Shown here one piece after another: positions 1 through 5,484 of a stretch of DNA of 5,484 bases. The stretch is from Bacteroidales bacterium. Its GTDB lineage: Bacteria > Bacteroidota > Bacteroidia > Bacteroidales > UBA932. The DNA lies in contig JAFZWC010000032.1 in NCBI GenBank assembly GCA_017617475.1, forward strand, positions 1 through 5,484, read 5' to 3'. Position 1 is the stretch's first letter. Each line of letters starts with the position of its first letter. A program made the translations under genes and the position numbers. The notes beneath the pieces are model-generated. The model was not told the DNA's origin, searched no databases, and saw only the letters and a program-made list of their open reading frames with translations.

Positions 1-1227
1 GTCCCGCACCGTCACCGTTTCCCCGTGCTGCAGGGCCATATCCATGGCATCCCCGCGCAGGCAGGTGACATCGGCCTTGAATACGTAGCCATCCAGGGAA
101 TTGCCCTTTTCCTTATCCTGCGCGCTAATGCGCCAGGTAATCTGGAAACCGGGATTGATGAGCTTGATCTTGTCCTCGGAACGCTTGAGCACGGGCTGGT
201 CGTCTATCTGGACCAGCTTGTACACGTTGCCGAAGCAAGGGGCCGCCTTGGACGTAGCAATGGCGTCGCCTACTCCGTAGCTGTCGATGCGTGCGCCCTG
301 ACGCTCCAGGTCTGTGATCAGGTACTCGTCCAGGCCGTTGGTGGCGAAGATCTTGCACTTGAGGCAGCCATGTTCGTCCAGGATACGGCGAACCTCCTGC
401 GAAAGGTAGGCAAGGTCGCCGCTGTCCAGGCGGATACCGTAACCGGGAGCGTAGGAATCGTCTATGCCGTTCTCCTTGAAGGAGCGGATGGCGTTCTTGA
501 TGCCGCACTTCAGGGTGTCATAGGTATCGATCAGGAGGATGATGTTCTCTCCCCTGTGGGTTTTGATATAATCGGTGAAGGCCTGATGTTCACCCTCAAC
601 GGTGCTGCCGTAGGAGGTGATGTAACTGTGGGCCATGGTGCCGGTGGAAGGCACGTTGTTGAACGCTCCCGTGAGAATGTTGGAGGAGCTGGCGCAGCCG
701 GCAATCTGGGCCGCCTTGCCGCCATACACCGCCGCCCAAGGGCCATGGGCCCGGCGGGAGCCGAACTCCGAAACGGGCTTGTCCGTGGACCGGCACACGC
801 GGGAAGCCTTGGTGGCCACCGCCATCTGGTGGTTCAGGATACACAGCATGGGCGTTTCCAGCACCTGCGCCTCAATGAGGGGAGCCACCACGGTAACGAT
901 GGGCTGGTTGGGAAACACAATTTCCCCTTCCCGCATGGTGTACAGGTCACCGGTGAACTTCATGGTGCTCAGGTACTTGCGGAATTCCTTGTATTCGTCT
1001 CCGGGGAGGAATTTCTCATAGAAGCCCTCCGGCTCCGTACCCAGGGTTTTAACCATTTCTATCACCTCTTCAGTACCGCTCACCACCGCCCAGTTGTTGT
1101 TTTCCGGGGCCTTGCGGTAAAAGAGGTTGAATACGGCTATCTGATTCTGTTTTCCGCAGTCCAGATAGGACTTTCCCATGGTGTACTGGTACTTGTCCGA
1201 TACGTATGCGTTATTGATTTCGTTCAT
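1..1227 (-). CDS. pncB: Nicotinate phosphoribosyltransferase, C-terminus cut by window edge
   Basis: Makes nicotinate mononucleotide from nicotinate and PRPP, with ATP hydrolysis, in the cytoplasm (Preiss-Handler NAD salvage). The 409 visible residues read without a stop to position 1. The N-terminus has the family's DKYQYTM motif (residues 11-17). The core has VLETPMLC (122-129) and EFGSRRAHG (154-162). GTMAHSY (196-202) holds H200, the likely phosphorylated catalytic histidine. RLDSGDLA (266-273), FATNGLDEY (294-302) and GVGDA (318-322) form the phosphate and PRPP side of the barrel. The sequence resembles the longer Gram-positive/human-type enzymes more than the 400-residue E. coli type, so roughly 70 or more residues are probably missing. 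The ATG at 1227 follows the stop of the DUF1080 gene by 10 nt, so it is probably the last or a late gene of that operon. No clear Shine-Dalgarno is visible. The identity is very secure. Confidence 0.96.
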   Translation of the reverse strand, partial: MNEINNAYVSDKYQYTMGKSYLDCGKQNQIAVFNLFYRKAPENNNWAVVSGTEEVIEMVKTLGTEPEGFYEKFLPGDEYKEFRKYLSTMKFTGDLYTMREGEIVFPNQPIVTVVAPLIEAQVLETPMLCILNHQMAVATKASRVCRSTDKPVSEFGSRRAHGPWAAVYGGKAAQIAGCASSSNILTGAFNNVPSTGTMAHSYITSYGSTVEGEHQAFTDYIKTHRGENIILLIDTYDTLKCGIKNAIRSFKENGIDDSYAPGYGIRLDSGDLAYLSQEVRRILDEHGCLKCKIFATNGLDEYLITDLERQGARIDSYGVGDAIATSKAAPCFGNVYKLVQIDDQPVLKRSEDKIKLINPGFQITWRISAQDKEKGNSLDGYVFKADVTCLRGDAMDMALQHGETVTVRD

Positions 1228-1237
1228 TCCAAATGGG

Positions 1238-2518
1238 CTAGAGGGTCTTTACCTTCAGGTTGCGCCAGCGCACCTTGATGCCGCCGCCGTCGTGGATTTG
1301 CAGGGCGATGCGGCCGTTGCCGGCGCCAATCTTTTCGTCCGTAATATCCACCATGGGTTCGCCGTTGAGCCAGGTCTGTACGCGGTCTCCTTCACAGAGA
1401 ATACGCATGGTGTTCCACTCCCCTTCCTTCAGGATGTTCTCCTTCTCGTCGGGAATCTGGACCAGCCAGCCACGGCCGTAAGACTCGTAAATGCCGCCGG
1501 TGTCACAGCCCTTGGGGGCCACTTCCACCTGCCAGCCGCTGACCTTGGTGCCGTCCACGGTAGAACGGATAAAGACGCCGGAATTGCCGTTGGCTTCCTG
1601 CTTGAACTCCAGGGAGAGGTCGAAGTTATTGTAATACTTCTCCGTGGCGAAGTAGCCGTAGCCCTTGTCGGGACCGCTCTCGCACACGAGGTTCCCTTCC
1701 TCGTCCACATACCAGAGTTCCGTTCCGTAATTGATCCAGCCTGTGAGGTCCTTCCCGTTGAACAGTTCTTCCTCCATGGGCTTCACAGGGAGTTCCTTCA
1801 CCTTGATATTGCGGAACCAGGCGGGATAGCCATGGTCCTGGAAGCACATGACGCCCCTGCGGGAAACACCGTACTCGGGAGCGTTGTTCCATTTACCGCT
1901 GTCCTTGCGGGCAAACCAGTCCGGGGTCCAGGCGTCGAACTCCACCGTAACCTTTCCGTTGATGAGATAGGTCACATGACCATTGTCGAAGATAATCTCC
2001 GAGGAATTCCACTCGCCGGCGGGCTTGATGTAAGGAGCCGTGTCAAAGTCCGGCACATACATGGCATAGTCCACGGCGCACCTCTGCCAGGGCTTAAGGA
2101 TATAGCCGTCGTTCATCTCGGCGTAATTCTCGTCGTCAATGATCTGGTATTCGGGGCCGGTGACATACGGCACGGAGAAGGCCGGGCCTTCCTGGACATG
2201 GTAAATCATGCCGCTGTTTCCGCCTTTGCTCAGTTTCCAGTCCCACTTGAGGTCGAAGTTCTCAAACACCTTGTCGGTAACTATATAGCCATGGGCATCG
2301 TCGCCTTTGCCGGTAGTATAGATGGTTCCGTCCTCCACCACCCAGGAATCGCCCTGAAGGGTGGGTTCGTTGAAGTTGCGCCATCCGTTGAGCGTCTGTC
2401 CGTCAAAAAGAAGCTCCCAGCCATCGGCGATTTCCGCCTTGGTGAGGGTGTTGTCCTTGGGCGCCGTACCACAGGCCGCCACAGCAAGGGCCGATAAAAG
2501 AATGAGTGCCTTTTTCAT
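1238..2518 (-). CDS. Lipoprotein with two tandem DUF1080 (3-keto-disaccharide hydrolase family) domains
   Basis: Predicted envelope lipoprotein of 426 residues. The N-terminus has a short positive MKK start, a hydrophobic stretch (4-15) and a lipobox VAAC with the lipidated cysteine at C16. Two DUF1080 (PF06439) lectin-like beta-sandwich domains follow, about 33-241 and 250-424. They share matching landmarks: ELLFDGQTLNGW (35-46) and EELFNGKDLTGW (250-261); GGNSGMIYHV (99-108) and NGNSGVFIRS (310-319); GEWN at 168-171 and 366-369; WFRNIKVKEL (234-243) and WRNLKVKTL (418-426). Family members cleave 3-keto-glycosides made by Gfo/Idh/MocA dehydrogenases, and such a gene lies upstream in the same operon. 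Some databases label these proteins glycoside hydrolase 16-like on fold similarity alone. The start at 2518 is fixed by the signal peptide and lies 6 nt after the previous stop. The exact substrate, and whether both domains are catalytic, cannot be read from the sequence. Confidence 0.92.
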   Translation of the reverse strand: MKKALILLSALAVAACGTAPKDNTLTKAEIADGWELLFDGQTLNGWRNFNEPTLQGDSWVVEDGTIYTTGKGDDAHGYIVTDKVFENFDLKWDWKLSKGGNSGMIYHVQEGPAFSVPYVTGPEYQIIDDENYAEMNDGYILKPWQRCAVDYAMYVPDFDTAPYIKPAGEWNSSEIIFDNGHVTYLINGKVTVEFDAWTPDWFARKDSGKWNNAPEYGVSRRGVMCFQDHGYPAWFRNIKVKELPVKPMEEELFNGKDLTGWINYGTELWYVDEEGNLVCESGPDKGYGYFATEKYYNNFDLSLEFKQEANGNSGVFIRSTVDGTKVSGWQVEVAPKGCDTGGIYESYGRGWLVQIPDEKENILKEGEWNTMRILCEGDRVQTWLNGEPMVDITDEKIGAGNGRIALQIHDGGGIKVRWRNLKVKTL

Positions 2519-2524
2519 ATCTTG

Positions 2525-3097
2525 TTATTTTGAATCACGCAAAGAATTACGGGTGGTGTCATCGTCGTCACCGGTCACCTGGCCGCGAAGACGCTGAATC
2601 TCCTTGGCAAGGGGGCTTCCGGACTTCACGCACTGGTCCAGGAGGTCCTGGTTGTGCTTCCCGCCCATCTGCACGGCGGCAAAGACAGCGGCCATGGCAG
2701 CCTCACCGGTTTCTCCGGAAGAGACATTGTCGTCCACGAACTTCTGGAGGGCCGTGAGCTTATTCCGGCCGATCCAGTACAGGACATCGGCCTTGGCGGC
2801 GTCGGAAAGAACGGGGAAAACCTTCTTGACAGCCTTGACAATGGCCTTGGGGCCCGCCGTCTCGTCGGCATAGGTGAGGACGGCATTGGAATACTGACGG
2901 TTGCCGCCCTGAAGCGCCGCGGTCACAAGTTCCGGAGCAAGGGCGGGATTATTCTGCAGTTGCGCACAGGCTTCCTGGCACAGGATGTGGGTTTCCTTTC
3001 CGGTAGGGAAAGTCTCCATGGTCCTTTCCATGGGATTCTGCCCCCAGGCCACTACGGCCAGGGACAGGGCAAATAACAGAGAAACTATCTTTTTCAT
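2525..3097 (-). CDS. Small secreted HEAT-like helical repeat protein, function unknown
   Basis: A 190-residue protein with a clear Sec signal peptide: MKK, a hydrophobic core at about 4-17, and probable cleavage after AWG (17-19) to leave an N-terminal Gln, a common pattern in Bacteroidota. The mature part appears all-helical and alanine/leucine-rich. The stretch from about 100 to 150, with YWIGRN (107-112) and AAMAAVFAAVQMGG (132-145), has the two-helix rhythm of HEAT/Armadillo repeats. The C-terminus is polar, with a GDDDD run (176-180). No catalytic motif is seen. From memory, similar helical segments occur inside much larger Bacteroidota proteins that fuse HEAT repeats to DUF1080, so this may be a stand-alone version of that module acting with the neighbouring lipoprotein. 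It lies 2 nt after the oxidoreductase stop and 6 nt before the DUF1080 start. Coding status is well supported by the operon fit and signal peptide; the repeat assignment is moderate and the role unknown. Confidence 0.8.
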   Translation of the reverse strand: MKKIVSLLFALSLAVVAWGQNPMERTMETFPTGKETHILCQEACAQLQNNPALAPELVTAALQGGNRQYSNAVLTYADETAGPKAIVKAVKKVFPVLSDAAKADVLYWIGRNKLTALQKFVDDNVSSGETGEAAMAAVFAAVQMGGKHNQDLLDQCVKSGSPLAKEIQRLRGQVTGDDDDTTRNSLRDSK

Positions 3098-3099
3098 AA

Positions 3100-4419
3100 T
3101 TACAGGCTCATGTATTGTGCCCAGGGAGCGCGCATGGGCTGGTTAATAAGGGCATTGGCCTGGTCGTCGCCTATGAAGCGGCAGGTCTTGGGATCAAAAT
3201 TGAGGTTTCGGTTCAAGCGCAGGGCTGCGGCGCCGATATTGACGATGGTGCAGCTGTGGTGGCCGATAATCTCGTCCAGGGCGAAGTGCTGACGGGTGCG
3301 GACGCAATCCAGGAAATCCGTGTGACGGGGGGCCGGACTGGGCAGCTCGTTCAGGAATTCCTGCACATTCTGCACGCCCGGGATATCGCATTCAAAGCCC
3401 TTGTATACCTTTCCGTTGGGACCTTCCAGATAAGGGACCTTTCCTTTGGACTCGAAGCCCTCGCCTTCCAGGATAATCTGGCAGCCGTCCTCATAGGTAT
3501 AGGTGATCTTTCTCCAGATACCTACGGCATCCGAATCCTGTACCGGAGCGTCCACCTCCACCTTTACGGGATAAGTGTCGTCCTTGCCCAGAATGTACTG
3601 CACGGGGTCAATATAGTGCTGGCCCATGTCTCCCAGGCCGCCGCTTTCATAATCCCAGTACCCGCGGAAGGTCTGGTGTACCCGATGGGGGTTGTAAGGC
3701 TTGTAGGGGGCCGGTCCCAGCCACATATCGTAGTCCAGTTCGTCCGGAATGGGCATTTGCTGGAGGCCGGTCTTGCCGGTCCAGTAGAACTTCCAGGCAA
3801 AGCCGGTGGCACCGGAAATCCTCACCTTGAGCGGCCATCCCAGAACGCCGCTTTCCACCAGTTTCTTCAAAGGCTCAACCGTGGTGCCAAGACCATAGAA
3901 CGTATCCGTAAAGCGGAACCAGGTGTCCAGGCGGAAGATTCGGCCATAGTCGTGCACGGCCTTCACCACCTTTTCGCCTTCCCCTATGGTACGGGTCATG
4001 GGTTTTTCGCAGAAGATGTCCTTTCCGGCCCTGGCTGCCTCGACGGCCATGATACCATGCCAGTGGGAAGGGGTGGCAATATGCACGATGTCCACGTTGG
4101 CGTCGTGTACCAGGTCTCTCCAGTCGGAATAGGGCTGCAGGTTGGTGCCGAACTTTTCTACGCCGGCATCCAGAGCCTTGCGCAGATGGTACTTGTCCAC
4201 GTCACAGACCGCCACCAGGCGGCAGCGCTCGTCGCTGGCGAAATGCAGGCTGCTCATGCCGATGCCTCCGGTACCTATGATGCCCCGCGTAAGCTGGTCG
4301 CTGGGGGCTACATAGTTGTTGTTCCCGCCCATCTTTCCGAATACCTCACGCGGAAGGATGGTGAAAAGGCCGATGCCGGCAGCAGCCTTTTTGATGAAAC
4401 TTCTTCTTGATTGAGCCAT
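3100..4419 (-). CDS. Gfo/Idh/MocA-family NAD(P)-dependent oxidoreductase with Tat signal
   Basis: Predicted exported sugar dehydrogenase of 439 residues. The N-terminus has a twin-arginine motif SRRSFIK (4-10) followed by a hydrophobic segment (about 12-22), implying export of the folded, cofactor-loaded protein. The Rossmann domain begins near residue 45 with GTGGIG (49-54), and D73 sits at the end of strand 2, where an acidic residue favours NAD. TPSHWH (116-121) and CEKPM (137-141) are family hallmarks; K139 is the probable catalytic lysine. GDMGQHYID (263-271) supplies the D264-x3-H268 pair that completes the usual Lys/Asp/His set. The C-terminal region (about 385-431, from GHHSCTIVNIG to PMRAPW) is typical of Bacteroidota secreted members. 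Relatives oxidise sugar C3 hydroxyls, or act on inositol or N-acetylhexosamines. The DUF1080 gene downstream favours 3-keto-glycoside formation. This is the first gene of the operon, about 50 nt from the predicted transcription start. Family is certain, substrate unknown. Confidence 0.95.
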   Translation of the reverse strand: MAQSRRSFIKKAAAGIGLFTILPREVFGKMGGNNNYVAPSDQLTRGIIGTGGIGMSSLHFASDERCRLVAVCDVDKYHLRKALDAGVEKFGTNLQPYSDWRDLVHDANVDIVHIATPSHWHGIMAVEAARAGKDIFCEKPMTRTIGEGEKVVKAVHDYGRIFRLDTWFRFTDTFYGLGTTVEPLKKLVESGVLGWPLKVRISGATGFAWKFYWTGKTGLQQMPIPDELDYDMWLGPAPYKPYNPHRVHQTFRGYWDYESGGLGDMGQHYIDPVQYILGKDDTYPVKVEVDAPVQDSDAVGIWRKITYTYEDGCQIILEGEGFESKGKVPYLEGPNGKVYKGFECDIPGVQNVQEFLNELPSPAPRHTDFLDCVRTRQHFALDEIIGHHSCTIVNIGAAALRLNRNLNFDPKTCRFIGDDQANALINQPMRAPWAQYMSL

Positions 4420-4450
4420 AGTGTTATTGCTTGATTAGAAACGGGTAAAA

Positions 4451-4469
4451 GACCGGTAATAATCCGGTC
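4451..4469. repeat. Inverted repeat at the predicted start of the minus-strand transcript
   Basis: A perfect dyad, GACCGG-TAATAAT-CCGGTC, with 6-bp GC-rich arms and a 7-nt AT-rich centre. It begins about 5 nt downstream of the -7 box of the minus-strand promoter, so it covers the predicted transcription start and first transcribed bases. That is a classic repressor operator position. Alternatively it would fold as a hairpin at the very 5' end of the mRNA and could stabilise it. No T-run follows on either strand, so a terminator is unlikely. The repeat is seen directly; its function is inferred. Confidence 0.6.
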
Positions 4470-4473
4470 AGTA

Positions 4474-4504
4474 CAAATTTAAGCTTTCTTTGCTATTAAT
4501 CAAA
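4474..4504 (-). promoter_or_regulatory. Bacteroidota-type promoter for the oxidoreductase operon
   Basis: Read on the minus strand, TTTG (4504-4501) is followed after 19 nt by TAAATTTG (4481-4474). This matches the Bacteroidota primary-sigma consensus TTTG - about 19-21 nt - TAnnTTTG in both boxes and spacing. Predicted transcription starts near 4470, giving a leader of about 50 nt before the ATG at 4419. It would drive the oxidoreductase, HEAT-like, DUF1080 and pncB genes. Confidence 0.75.
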
Positions 4505-4526
4505 CAACACGCAGCAGAAAAATTCT

Positions 4527-4534
4527 TAACTTTG
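4527..4534 (+). promoter_or_regulatory. Bacteroidota-type -7 box for pncA, almost touching the start codon
   Basis: TAACTTTG is a full match to the TAnnTTTG -7 consensus and ends 5 nt before the pncA ATG at 4540. Transcription would begin about 4-6 nt downstream of the box, giving a leaderless or nearly leaderless mRNA. No TTTG lies at the expected -33 distance: the nearest, 4489-4492, is 34 nt away. The promoter may therefore be weak or activator-dependent. Confidence 0.6.
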
Positions 4535-4539
4535 CAGGC

Positions 4540-5091
4540 ATGAAAGACAGCGCCCTCATTGTCGTGGACATGATCTACGATTTTATCGACGGTTCCCTGG
4601 CCTGCCAGGAGGCCGAAAAGGCCGTAGCCAATACGGTGGCCTACATTGGCGAAAAGCATCCCTATCCCATCCTCTTTATCCGGGACCATCATCCCGCCAA
4701 CCACTGCTCCTTTGCCGCGCAGGGCGGTCCCTGGCCGCCGCATTGCGTGCAGGGCACCCGCGGAGCGGAGATTCATGAGGACCTCCTTCCTTTCGTCGAG
4801 GAAGACCTGTGCTTCTTTAAGGGCGAAGATCCTTCCCAGGAGCAGTACAGCGGCTTCGAGGGCAAGAACGTCGCCGGCCAGAGCCTGGCCGAAGTCCTGG
4901 AGCTCATGGAAATCCGGAACCCCATCATTTGCGGCATCGCCACGGAATACTGCGTACGCAACACCGCCGAAGACCTGATGAAGGCCGGCTTCAAGGTTAC
5001 CGTTCTCAAGGATTGCCTGGCTTACGTAGACGCCCAGGGGCACAAAGAAGCCCTCGAAGCCATGAAGGCCGAGGGCATCCGCTTACTCTAA
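4540..5091 (+). CDS. pncA: Nicotinamidase (pyrazinamidase/isochorismatase-like hydrolase)
   Basis: Hydrolyses nicotinamide to nicotinate and ammonia in the cytoplasm, supplying the substrate of PncB. The 183-residue length is usual for the family. The cysteine-hydrolase triad is complete: D10 in VVDMIYDF, K94 in FFKGED, and C138 in ATEYCVRNTA. Metal ligands fit D49, H51 and H55 in RDHHPANHCSF plus H68 in GGPWPPHCVQGT (62-73). This DxHPxxHxSF...GGPWPxHCVxGT signature distinguishes nicotinamidases from generic isochorismatases. The backbone amide before the cis-peptide-type turn (IATEYC, 133-138) fits the fold. The start at 4540 is supported by homology from residue 4 onward and by the adjacent -7 box; no Shine-Dalgarno at normal spacing is seen. 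The gene is transcribed away from the oxidoreductase-pncB operon, and its last 9 bp overlap the end of prfB. Confidence 0.95.
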   Translation: MKDSALIVVDMIYDFIDGSLACQEAEKAVANTVAYIGEKHPYPILFIRDHHPANHCSFAAQGGPWPPHCVQGTRGAEIHEDLLPFVEEDLCFFKGEDPSQEQYSGFEGKNVAGQSLAEVLELMEIRNPIICGIATEYCVRNTAEDLMKAGFKVTVLKDCLAYVDAQGHKEALEAMKAEGIRLL

Positions 5092-5484
5092 ATCGTCCGG
5101 GTCGGTCACGGCCGTTCCCGTTCCCATCAGATAGGTTTTCATAAACTCGTTCAGGTCTCCGTCAAGGACGCCCTGGGTGTCGGCCGTGTTGTAACCGGTC
5201 CGGAGGTCTTTCACCAGTTTGTAGGGATGCAGGACGTAGTTGCGGATCTGGGAGCCCCACTCGATGCGCTTTTTCTGGCCTTCCAGTTCGGCCTGCTTCT
5301 CCTGGCGCTTCTTGAGCTCAATGTCGTACAGGCGGGATTTGAGGATGAGCAGGGCACGCTGGCGGTTGTCCTGCTGGCTGCGGGTTTCCGTGTTTTCCAC
5401 CATAATACCGGAGGGAAGGTGCCGCACGCGTACGCCGGTTTCCACCTTGTTCACGTTCTGGCCGCCGTGGCCGCCGCTGCGGAA
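5083..5484 (-). CDS. prfB: Peptide chain release factor 2, C-terminal 133 residues (5' end outside window)
   Basis: Terminates translation at UGA and UAA by triggering peptidyl-tRNA hydrolysis on the ribosome. The visible part opens with FRSGGHGGQNVNKVETGVR, containing the universal GGQ motif that enters the peptidyl transferase centre. RSQQDNRQRA, then EWGSQIRNYVLHPYKLVKDLRTG and QGVLDGDLNEFMKTYL, follow in the order typical of RF2; the WGSQIR and KDLRTG segments separate RF2 from RF1. The reading frame is open to the window edge at 5484, so the codon-recognition domain with the SPF motif, and any programmed +1 frameshift site near codon 25, are not visible. An internal GTG at 5452-5454 is not the start, because the GGQ lies upstream of it. 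It ends in DPDDLE and a TAA at 5083-5085, converging with pncA. Confidence 0.96.
   Translation of the reverse strand, partial: FRSGGHGGQNVNKVETGVRVRHLPSGIMVENTETRSQQDNRQRALLILKSRLYDIELKKRQEKQAELEGQKKRIEWGSQIRNYVLHPYKLVKDLRTGYNTADTQGVLDGDLNEFMKTYLMGTGTAVTDPDDLE

Noticed and set aside
700..780. Suspected frameshift in pncB near the EFGSRRAHG motif.
   Set aside because: Careful re-reading of the complement gives RAHGPWAAVYGGKAAQ in one continuous frame, and the frame stays open from 1227 to 1.
25..1278. Long plus-strand open frame of 417 codons opposite pncB.
   Set aside because: The minus strand encodes every hallmark of nicotinate phosphoribosyltransferase. The plus-strand translation shows no recognisable motif and is a by-product of GC-rich codon usage.
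1178..2497. Long plus-strand open frame of 439 codons opposite the DUF1080 gene.
   Set aside because: The minus strand has a lipoprotein signal and two DUF1080 domains. The plus-strand frame has no signal, motif or promoter.
3115..4410. Long plus-strand open frame of 431 codons opposite the oxidoreductase.
   Set aside because: It is an antisense shadow of a clear Gfo/Idh/MocA gene, with no family motif. Repeated long antisense frames across the window indicate base composition rather than overlapping genes.
4489..4492. TTTG as the -33 box for pncA.
   Set aside because: It lies 34 nt from the TAACTTTG box, far outside the 19-21 nt spacing expected.
4468..5043. Minus-strand open frame of 191 codons covering pncA.
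   Set aside because: pncA on the plus strand has a full catalytic triad and metal site. The antisense frame matches nothing I recognise.
5098..5120. Possible terminator hairpin after pncA (CGGG...CCCG, with the small palindrome ACGGCCGT).
   Set aside because: The stem is short and imperfect, no T-run follows, and the sequence is conserved-type prfB coding DNA.

Overview
The window looks like chromosomal DNA from a Bacteroidales-type bacterium. Four things point there. The release factor 2 fragment has the Bacteroidota-style GGQ context. The two promoter-like sites in the only intergenic region match the Bacteroidota consensus (TTTG, about 19 nt, TAnnTTTG). No start codon has a convincing Shine-Dalgarno sequence. 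A Gfo/Idh/MocA oxidoreductase with a Tat-like leader lies next to a DUF1080 lipoprotein, a typical gut Bacteroidota arrangement. The DNA looks moderately GC-rich by eye, more like Alistipes-type genomes than Bacteroides. That taxonomic refinement is inference.

Layout. Positions 4419 down to 1 (minus strand) hold four tightly packed co-directional genes with gaps of 2, 6 and 10 nt: a Tat-exported Gfo/Idh/MocA oxidoreductase, a small secreted HEAT-like helical protein, a lipoprotein with two DUF1080 (3-keto-disaccharide hydrolase family) domains, and nicotinate phosphoribosyltransferase (pncB), whose C-terminus lies beyond the left edge. A 120-bp divergent region (4420-4539) carries a full Bacteroidota-type promoter for this operon, a 6-bp-arm inverted repeat at its predicted transcription start, and a second -7 box almost touching the next gene. 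On the plus strand, 4540-5091 encodes nicotinamidase (pncA). It converges with, and overlaps by 9 bp, the 3' end of prfB (5083-5484, minus strand, N-terminal part missing).

How the genes fit together. PncA (nicotinamide to nicotinate) and PncB (nicotinate to nicotinate mononucleotide) are consecutive steps of NAD salvage. Here they flank, and in the case of pncB appear co-transcribed with, a predicted NAD(P)-dependent sugar oxidoreductase and a DUF1080 protein. These two families act in sequence in the 3-keto-glycoside route of glycan breakdown: oxidation at C3, then glycosidic bond cleavage. The window can therefore be read as an envelope 3-keto-glycoside module coupled genetically to NAD cofactor supply. 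The enzyme assignments rest on clear motifs; the functional coupling is inference.

No RNA genes, mobile elements, CRISPR arrays or frameshifted genes were seen. Apart from the 4420-4539 region the window is essentially all coding.
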